From an uncultured Eubacteriales bacterium (lineage in GTDB: Bacteria > Bacillota > Clostridia > Christensenellales > Aristaeellaceae), in the NCBI GenBank assembly GCA_900550955.1, contig URUF01000008.1, positions 1 through 64,000 of the forward strand: DNA of 64,000 bases. The letters are read 5' to 3'. The notes beneath the pieces were generated by a model. The model worked only from the letters and a program-made list of their open reading frames with translations, was not told the origin of the DNA and made no database searches. Position 1 is the stretch's first letter; every line of letters begins with the position of its first letter. Below, piece by piece: positions 58,172-64,000 of the stretch. The position numbers and the translations under genes are program-made.

Positions 58172-60128
58172 AGGCTTTTTTCTGCGCTTGGCGGTAAGCG
58201 GCATCTGCAAAAACCGCAAGGTTTATTATCCCTATATTCTCACCGCCATCGTTACCACGGCCATGATGTATATCATCGGAACCCTGCAAGGCAACCCCGA
58301 CATTGGCAGCGATACGCTCTCCTTCGCCCTGCAACTGGGCGTGGCCGTCACGTCGCTGTTTAGCGTCATCTTCCTGTTTTACACCAACAGCTTTCTCATC
58401 AAGCGCCGCAAGAAGGAGTTTGGCCTCTACAATATCCTGGGCATGGAAAAAAAGCACCTGGGCCGCGTGGTCTTCTGGGAAACGGCCGTCATCCTGCTTA
58501 TCAGCCTGGCGCTGGGCTTTGGCCTGGGCATGCTGCTGGATAAGGCGCTGCTGCTGCTTCTGGCGCGCATTGTTGGGCAGCAGCTTGCCATTGGCTTTTA
58601 CGTTTCAGGCAGCGCTATGGCTTATACCGCCGCGCTCATCAGCGGCACATTCGCGCTCATCTTCCTCAACTCCGTCAGGCAGGTGTATACCGCCAACCCC
58701 GTCGAGCTTTTGCGCAGCGGCGCCGTGGGCGAGCGCGAGCCCAAAACCAAGTGGATTATGGCGGGCCTGGGCGTGCTCACGCTGGGCGCGGGCTATTGGC
58801 TAAGCACCACGGTAAAGGACGCCGCCACAATGATCATCATGTTCTTCTTCGCCGTTCTCCTGGTGATCGTAGGCACCTACTTCCTGTTTACGGCGGGCAG
58901 CATCGCGCTTTTGAAGGCGCTTCGCAAGCGCAAGCGGTACTATTACAAGCCCGATCATTTCATCAGCGTTTCCGGCATGATCTACCGCATGAAGCAAAAC
59001 GCCGTGGGCCTTAGCAATGTGTGCATCCTGTCCACCATGGTGCTGGTAATGGTGTTTTCCACCGTGGCGCTGTGGTTCAACATGGACGATATCGTGAACA
59101 AGCGGGTGTCCGGGGATATCGAGTTTGTAAGCAAGGGCCTGGACATTGACGCGCTTTATGAAACCGTGGACGAAACCCTGTCCGAAATGGGCCTGACCCG
59201 CGAAAACGACCAGGCCTTCCGCTACTATTCCTTTACCGCGTTCCAGTCAAAGGATACCTTTCTTGTGTCCAGTGAAGCCGACGGCAGCCTGTTCATCACC
59301 CCCATCATGCTGTATATGGTTCCCCTGGAGGACTATAACCGCATGTACGGCCTGCATGAAACCCTGGAGCCCGGCGAGATTTTGCTGGATGCGTACCGCA
59401 GCGATTACCCGTATGAAACGCTTGCCGTTCTGGGCGATACCTTTTCCATAAAGCAGCGCACGCGCGGGCGCATGTCCAACCAAGCGGTTTTCAGCAGCGC
59501 ATACGATACCCTGTTTCTGATCGTGGACGACGTGCAGGTTATCCAGCAGCTCATGCGCAGGCATACGGAGGTCTATGGCTACAAGGACGCCAACATGCGC
59601 AGCTCCGTAAGCTTCACCATAGACGGCAGCGCCGAGCAGGAGCTCGCCTTTTCAAAAGCGCTGTACCAGCGGCTGAAGCAGCGGTTTAGCGTGGTCTACC
59701 TCAACAGCCGCGAGGAGCTGCGCACATCCATGCGGCAGCTCTACGGCAGCCTGCTTTTTGTGGGTATTTTTCTGGCCTGCCTGTTCCTGATGGCGATGAT
59801 CCTTATCATCTATTACAAGCAGATTTCCGAAGGCTATGACGACCGGGAGCGCTACCGCATCATGCGCAAGGTGGGCCTGAGCCGCCGTGAAATCAAGCGC
59901 TCCATCTCCTCGCAGATTCTGATTGTGTTCTTCCTGCCGCTGGCGGTTGCCGGGCTGCACATCGGTTTCGCATTCCCGGGCATCAACACCATGTTCCGCG
60001 GCCTTGGCATGGATAACCCCGTCCTGATGGGCGTTTGCGCGCTGGCAAGCTTCGCCGTCTTTGGCCTTATCTACGGCGCGGTATATCTGCTCACCGCCAG
60101 GGTGTATTACCGCATTGTAAGCGAATAA
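58164..60128 (+). CDS. BceB-type ABC permease (FtsX family)
   Basis: 654 residues with ten transmembrane helices and one large outer domain (about 310-520) between helices seven and eight, the hallmark of BceB antimicrobial-peptide detoxification and sensing permeases. FtsX-like conserved segments (KRRKKEFGLYNILGMEKKHL; EGYDDRERYRIMRKVGLSRREIKRSI) are present in both halves. BceAB normally flank a BceRS two-component system that they also signal to; none is in the window. Confidence 0.9.
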   Translation: MRKGFFLRLAVSGICKNRKVYYPYILTAIVTTAMMYIIGTLQGNPDIGSDTLSFALQLGVAVTSLFSVIFLFYTNSFLIKRRKKEFGLYNILGMEKKHLGRVVFWETAVILLISLALGFGLGMLLDKALLLLLARIVGQQLAIGFYVSGSAMAYTAALISGTFALIFLNSVRQVYTANPVELLRSGAVGEREPKTKWIMAGLGVLTLGAGYWLSTTVKDAATMIIMFFFAVLLVIVGTYFLFTAGSIALLKALRKRKRYYYKPDHFISVSGMIYRMKQNAVGLSNVCILSTMVLVMVFSTVALWFNMDDIVNKRVSGDIEFVSKGLDIDALYETVDETLSEMGLTRENDQAFRYYSFTAFQSKDTFLVSSEADGSLFITPIMLYMVPLEDYNRMYGLHETLEPGEILLDAYRSDYPYETLAVLGDTFSIKQRTRGRMSNQAVFSSAYDTLFLIVDDVQVIQQLMRRHTEVYGYKDANMRSSVSFTIDGSAEQELAFSKALYQRLKQRFSVVYLNSREELRTSMRQLYGSLLFVGIFLACLFLMAMILIIYYKQISEGYDDRERYRIMRKVGLSRREIKRSISSQILIVFFLPLAVAGLHIGFAFPGINTMFRGLGMDNPVLMGVCALASFAVFGLIYGAVYLLTARVYYRIVSE

Positions 60129-60147
60129 GCAAGGGAGGTGCTTGCGC

Positions 60148-60318
60148 ATGAAATGGAAAAAGCGCCCGCTTCTGGGCATCCTCAGCAATGTTGTTTTCTG
60201 GATAGGGTTTGGGCTATGCTGCCTGCTTTTGATACCGGTTTGCTTGCTGCTGCTTTGCGTGCGGTGCGTTTTTTCCCTGGCGGACAGCTGCTCTGCGCGC
60301 ATTCGGGAAATCCCCTAA
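60148..60318 (+). CDS. Small membrane protein downstream of BceB
   Basis: 56 residues starting MKWKKRPLLGILSNVVFW, with one long or two closely spaced hydrophobic helices (about 9-46) rich in Leu and Cys. A strong AAGGGAGGTG lies 7 bp before the ATG, and the gene begins 19 bp after bceB, so it is very likely translated. No known family was recognised. It could modulate the transporter. Confidence 0.6.
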   Translation: MKWKKRPLLGILSNVVFWIGFGLCCLLLIPVCLLLLCVRCVFSLADSCSARIREIP

Positions 60319-60464
60319 GGCGGCGCGGCTAACGCCGTTGAAGCTGCAAAGCGGCGCTTCGGCAAAACGCAGCGGGGCTTGCTTTCCCGCTCTCTTTTGG
60401 AGGAGGGAACGGGCGGGCCAACGCCCGCTCCTTTGGCGCCGGCTGTTGTGCCGGGTTTAAAACG

Positions 60465-60502
60465 GGCCTGCCGCAGGTTTTCTTTCTGCGGCAGGCCCTT
60501 GG
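60465..60502 (-). terminator. Terminator downstream of the sortase-signal remnant
   Basis: On the minus strand GGGCCTGCCGCAG pairs with CTGCGGCAGGCCC (60497-60465), followed by GTTTTAAA. It lies 23 bp past the remnant's stop codon, so the remnant still has an intact 3' end. Confidence 0.6.
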
Positions 60503-60519
60503 CGTAAAGAACGGCGCGA

Positions 60520-60678
60520 TTACTTGCTCGTTTTTCTTTTCTTGCTGTAAACGGTTGCTCCCAAGGCTCCAAAGCCGCTGATGAGCAGCAGGGTAAGCCA
60601 AAGGCCCGGCATGCCGCCATCTCCTGTTTTGGGGCATTCCTCCCTGCTGGGGCCTGCCGGCTCGGCAGGCGCGGCCGC
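60520..60678 (-). pseudogene. Remnant of a sortase-anchored surface protein (C-terminal sorting signal)
   Basis: The open frame reads AAAPAEPAGPSREECPKTGD, then GGMPGLWLTLLLISGFGALG and a basic tail ending KKRKTSK and a stop. PKTGD, a hydrophobic helix and a positive tail together form a complete cell-wall sorting signal. A TAG at 60679-60681 interrupts the frame directly upstream, and there is no start codon or ribosome site, so it is the last fifty codons of a lost gene. Confidence 0.75.
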
Positions 60679-60708
60679 CTACTTTGATTTTGGTTCCTTT
60701 TCAAGCTG

Positions 60709-60741
60709 AATCCGTTCCCCAGTTTGGGGAACGGATTTTTT
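60709..60741 (+). terminator. Strong hairpin with T run
   Basis: AATCCGTTCCCC (60709-60720) pairs with GGGGAACGGATT (60726-60737) and runs into six T. Oriented for plus-strand transcription, so it may be the original terminator of the BceAB operon, now separated from it by the surface-protein remnant. Confidence 0.65.
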
Positions 60742-60828
60742 GTGGGCTGTACGGGCCGCATTCCGCGCGGCCCGCCAGCGCAGTTTTCATTTTTCATCGT
60801 GCGGGCAGCTTCTTTCCGACCGTTTCCG

Positions 60829-63804
60829 TCAGCGTGCCTTTCCTGCACGCCGCTTCCTGCCATGCGCGGCGGCCGCGCCCAGCCCCGCAAGGGCCGCGCA
60901 GGCCGTAAACAGCCACCAACCGGGATGCGCGTTGTCGCCCGTCTGCGGGGGCGGGGCGGGCCGCTCGAACACAGCCTTGATGACCACGTCGCCCGCAGGC
61001 ATCACGAATGTGTTTTCGCGGATGGTCACGTTGCCGGAAACGACCTGCCACTCCTTGAAGAGGAAGCCCTTATCCGGGGTGGCGGTCAGCAGGATGGTCG
61101 TGCCCATCGTCGCGGTGGTCTGCTCGGTTACGACTCCCCTGGAGAGCGCAGAGGCGGTGGCCGTGCCAAACTCGGCCTCCAGCGTTACGGTATAGGGGGT
61201 CAGCTCCCATTTTGCCTCGTATTCCTTATCGCCCATGTCGGTGGCGGCAATCCCTGTGACCGGGGTGGTGGGGTCGCTCATCTCATACCAGCCAAGGAAG
61301 GTATGGCCCGTATAGGCGATATCGACCGGCAAGGCAACGACGTCGCCGTAGTCATAGCCCAATACGCGGTCCGCCTCGCCGTTGTTCAGGTGCAGCGTCA
61401 CGGTGTATGCGTTTGCGTCCCACTTTGCAAAGTACTCCTGAGGGCCGGCAACTTTGCTGCTGACTGTTTCAACGGGGCTGTCCTTTTCATCATACCAGTC
61501 CAGGAACGTATGGCCCGCATAGGTCATTTCGTCCTTTGTGGGCAGGGGTTGTACAGTGCTGTCGTCTGCATAGGTGTAGGTGTAGGAAATGGTGTCGCTG
61601 CCATTGGCGAACGTGCCGCCGTTGGCGTGCAGCGTCACGGTATACTTGTTCGCAGTCCAGCTCGCGTAGAAGGTTTTGTCTTTTGGGCCGCCCTCATCGA
61701 ACGTCGAAACACCAGAACCATCCGCGCTGTTGCACCAGCCGGCAAATGTATAGCCGTCACGGGTCACATCGGGCAATGCCTCGCCATTGCCATAGGTGTA
61801 GGTGGTTGTCGTTGTCCCCGCTCCGTCGGCAAATTGATCGCCCTTGGCGTCCAGCGTCGCTTTATAGCTTTTGCCAGTCCAGTGTGCGGTATAGGTGCGA
61901 TCTCCTGTGCTTCCCTTTTGAATGGTAACGCTTTGGTTATCCTCTCCATCCAATCCCGTTCCGCTCCAGCCCGCGAAATCGTAGCCCTCCCTTTCGGGAT
62001 TTACCAGCGTGAAGGTTTCAGTTTCCACCGTGTACTCGCCCGGATTTGACGGATCAACTCCGCCTTTCAAATCATAAGTGATAGAATACTTTTCATTCCA
62101 CTTCGCGTAATAGGTCTTGTTGCCTGTGTCTGTGTTGGTGATTTGCTCAACACGGGTGCCGGTGCCGTCCGCGTTGCCATACCAGCCGCCAAACGCATAG
62201 CCGTCACGGGTCACAGTTTCATCACTGGGCAATAACAAGCTTTTGCCATAGGTGTAGTTGATGGTTTTTGGCGACTGGCTGTTGTCGGTAAATTGACCGC
62301 CATTGGCGTATAACGTCACGGTATATTCGTCCGGCGCCGTTCCAAGCGTTACGGTCTGAACGCTGGCGGGCATGGTATAGGGGTTGCTGTAAGTATCCCC
62401 ATTCTCGACCTTCCAGGTCGTATGATGGTACGGTGGAACATCCTTCGCTGTAAAAGTAAGCTCTGTCCTGGACGCAGCATAGTAATATTTCTTGCTGGAG
62501 TCTGTGCCAGAAGCGTCTTCCAGCGTGCCGGCATCGCCGCTTTTATTGGCCGTGCCGCCCTCCACCGTCAGCTTATAGAGCACACAGCGGACGCTCACGT
62601 TCGCGCCCTGCTTGAACTCACCATCCACCTTGATGGTTCCGCTGCCGTTCAGCGTTCCCTCCACCTCCAGCGTGCCGCTCACGGTCAGGGTGGCGTTCAA
62701 GGTCAGCGTTGTACTCTCCGTGACGGTTAGCCTCGCGTTGCTGGGCACGATGGCGTCCTCCGTCAGGGTGGGGTGGCCGTGGACGGTGCCGGTCATGTCG
62801 GTTTCGTTGCCGCGTTGTTTGAGCACCACGCAGTTGCTAAAGGTACCGGAAAACTCGGCACCATCGTCATTGCTTGTTCCGCCGTTGCCGATGGGCGCGC
62901 CGCTGTGATGGGAACCATCGCTGCTTCCGCCTTGCGCGGTTACAAAGCCGCCTTGGATGGTGATAGAGTTGTTGACGTCTTTCGCGGAGTAGCCGCCGCC
63001 GATGCCCGCACCGCCATTTTCGCCGCCGGTGGCCGTCACCGTGCCGCCCGTGATGGTGATAGAGTTGTCCTTGGCGTCTTTCGCGGAGTAGCCGCCGCCG
63101 ATGGCCGCGCCGCTGTCGCCGCCGGTAGCCGTCACCGTGCCGCCGTTGATGTTGATATTTCTGCCGTTGCCACCGTTACCGTACTCGGGGAAACTGTTCA
63201 TGGCGCCGTCGCCGCCGCCGATGCCCGCGCCGCTGAAAGTGCTAGTGGCCGTCACCGTGCCGCCGTTGATGGTGATATTGGTGCCGTCGCCATGGTAGCC
63301 GCCGCCGATGCCCGCGCCGTTATAACTGGTGGCTGTCACCGTACCGCCGTTGATGGTGATATTGCTGCCGTCGCCACCGTAGTCGCCGCCGATGCCCGCA
63401 CCGTTGTTGCTGCTCTTGGCGGTCAGCGCGCCGGTGCCCTTGCTCTGCCCGTAGATGGTCAGGCTGTTGCCCGCGGCTACGTTGATGCCTTCTTCGGCGG
63501 TCAGCGTGCAGCCGTCCGCCAAAATCAGATGCACGTCGCCGCTGACCTGAATGCGGCTAGAAATGGTGACATTGCCGTTCACCACATACCAGCCCGCGCC
63601 CCACGTGGATGACGAGCTGGCCGTAATCCGCGTGGCGCTTTCCGTCTTTGTTACTTCCTTGACGGTTCCGCTGCCCGCGTCATAGCTTCTGTCCACATAA
63701 GTGACGGTTTCAGCCGCCCGCGCCGCCAAAAGGAAAAGGGCCCGCCGAAACGGCGGCCCCTTGCAGCCCTGGGCGCGCAGCGCGCGCCCAAGACGGGATT
63801 CCAA
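60829..63804 (-). CDS. Large sortase-anchored repeat adhesin, 5' end missing
   Basis: Open frame of 991 codons. Residues 137-310 hold five or so beta-helix-like repeats (ITINGGTVTAT..GAGIGGGY); 494-867 hold five InlB B-type (Listeria-Bacteroides) repeats, each ending in a variant of GY.F.GW...Y.A.W; 871-947 is a divergent sixth. PQTGD (953-957), a hydrophobic stretch and KRR form a sorting signal. The product would be a wall-linked surface protein. The frame opens with a TTG and no ribosome site, and its first 25 or so codons are GC-rich hairpin DNA bordering repeat R1-C; LFLLAARAAE looks like the end of a signal peptide whose beginning is gone. Confidence 0.8.
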   Translation of the reverse strand: MESRLGRALRAQGCKGPPFRRALFLLAARAAETVTYVDRSYDAGSGTVKEVTKTESATRITASSSSTWGAGWYVVNGNVTISSRIQVSGDVHLILADGCTLTAEEGINVAAGNSLTIYGQSKGTGALTAKSSNNGAGIGGDYGGDGSNITINGGTVTATSYNGAGIGGGYHGDGTNITINGGTVTATSTFSGAGIGGGDGAMNSFPEYGNGGNGRNININGGTVTATGGDSGAAIGGGYSAKDAKDNSITITGGTVTATGGENGGAGIGGGYSAKDVNNSITIQGGFVTAQGGSSDGSHHSGAPIGNGGTSNDDGAEFSGTFSNCVVLKQRGNETDMTGTVHGHPTLTEDAIVPSNARLTVTESTTLTLNATLTVSGTLEVEGTLNGSGTIKVDGEFKQGANVSVRCVLYKLTVEGGTANKSGDAGTLEDASGTDSSKKYYYAASRTELTFTAKDVPPYHHTTWKVENGDTYSNPYTMPASVQTVTLGTAPDEYTVTLYANGGQFTDNSQSPKTINYTYGKSLLLPSDETVTRDGYAFGGWYGNADGTGTRVEQITNTDTGNKTYYAKWNEKYSITYDLKGGVDPSNPGEYTVETETFTLVNPEREGYDFAGWSGTGLDGEDNQSVTIQKGSTGDRTYTAHWTGKSYKATLDAKGDQFADGAGTTTTTYTYGNGEALPDVTRDGYTFAGWCNSADGSGVSTFDEGGPKDKTFYASWTANKYTVTLHANGGTFANGSDTISYTYTYADDSTVQPLPTKDEMTYAGHTFLDWYDEKDSPVETVSSKVAGPQEYFAKWDANAYTVTLHLNNGEADRVLGYDYGDVVALPVDIAYTGHTFLGWYEMSDPTTPVTGIAATDMGDKEYEAKWELTPYTVTLEAEFGTATASALSRGVVTEQTTATMGTTILLTATPDKGFLFKEWQVVSGNVTIRENTFVMPAGDVVIKAVFERPAPPPQTGDNAHPGWWLFTACAALAGLGAAAAHGRKRRAGKAR

Positions 63805-63822
63805 AGGGATGTATCCCTTTGG

Positions 63823-64000
63823 TCAGCCTGTCGATAAACCCCCATGGGAGGTTTGGAGGGCCGCAGCCCTCCAAGTGTAATCCGGCCCCAGCGACATGTG
63901 CGGTGGGGCCGGAAGCCTTGCGTAGCAAGGTTTCCTTACGCCGTTCGCCGCCCGGCGAGCGCAGCGAGTAGGCGAACGGCGCAATCCTCGGCGGAAAAGA
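63823..64000. repeat. R1-C: R1 hairpin-chain repeat, cut by the window edge
   Basis: CTGTCGATAAACCCCC leader, H1 63852-63875 (one G-T wobble), H2 63881-63913 with the loop AGCGACATGTGCGGT, H3 63916-63930, H4 arms 63939-63949 and 63971-63981, and the beginning of H5 at 63990. H4 has arms CGCCGTTCGCC/GGCGAACGGCG instead of AGGGTTCACC/GGTGAACCCT of R1-A and R1-B. Three more hairpins (63743-63822, including CCAAAGGGAT/ATCCCTTTGG) connect it to the broken surface-protein gene. Confidence 0.8.

Noticed and set aside
63000..63420. Regularly spaced repeats suggestive of a CRISPR array
   Set aside because: The repeats are in frame and encode the ITINGGTVTAT/GAGIGGG protein repeats; units vary in length and there are no constant direct repeats with unique spacers.

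Overview
The window comes from a GC-rich (roughly 60% by eye) spore-forming member of the Clostridia (Bacillota), perhaps gut-associated. The evidence is a Gram-positive gene set (scpA/scpB, ylxM-ffh, deoB-punA-dacF, a T-box in front of pheST), the germination pair sleB-ypeB, sortase sorting signals, consensus sigma-A promoters, strong AGGAGG ribosome sites and several TTG/GTG starts. No tRNA, rRNA, CRISPR array, prophage or transposase was seen.

Layout. 0-6 kb: a TRAP solute-binding protein and a divergent GntR/FCD regulator with matching TGTATACA operators, an SdpI-like membrane protein, a secreted FMN/FAD reductase and a MerR regulator. 6-22 kb (+ strand): site-2 protease, scpA, scpB, a flavoprotein, recJ, an SMR-like pair, trpS, a COG2509 oxidoreductase, then an operon with a serine-hydrolase-fold protein lacking catalytic residues, a small phosphatase, an SCP2 protein, YhhN and an AEC transporter. 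Two minus-strand genes, a GT-C-like membrane protein and a LysM protein, lie between. 22-32 kb: aroA-aroC-rlmD, marR-degV with three overlapping operators, a small helical protein, and T-box-pheS-pheT. 32-49 kb (- strand): a second FMN/FAD reductase, dacF, punA, deoB, galactokinase, an orphan sugar-binding protein, two GT2 glycosyltransferases, nucleoside kinase, a DnaQ-like exonuclease, a BaiN-type flavoprotein, a MurR regulator, surE and yvlD. 49-55 kb: trmD-rimM-khpA-rpsP-ffh-ylxM, an HD hydrolase and an SGNH esterase. 55-64 kb: sleB-ypeB, an orphan BceAB transporter with a 56-residue membrane protein, and a decaying surface-protein locus.

The most unusual content is two families of dispersed hairpin-chain repeats in intergenic DNA. 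Family R1 (near 2.8, 29.3 and 63.8 kb, with partial copies at 49.7 and 56.9 kb) keeps a fixed helix order and an almost invariant 15-nt loop, AGCGACATGYGCGGT, while its stems change by compensatory double substitutions. Family R2 (16.0 and 34.2 kb) begins at the very base after a stop codon and also shows compensated stem changes. R1 also sits between pheS and pheT and lies against the broken 5' end of the large surface-protein gene. I see no description of these families in the sequence itself; a structured RNA or a non-autonomous mobile repeat both fit.

Product names rest on family motifs read by eye. Promoter and operator calls are spacing and consensus matches and were not tested.
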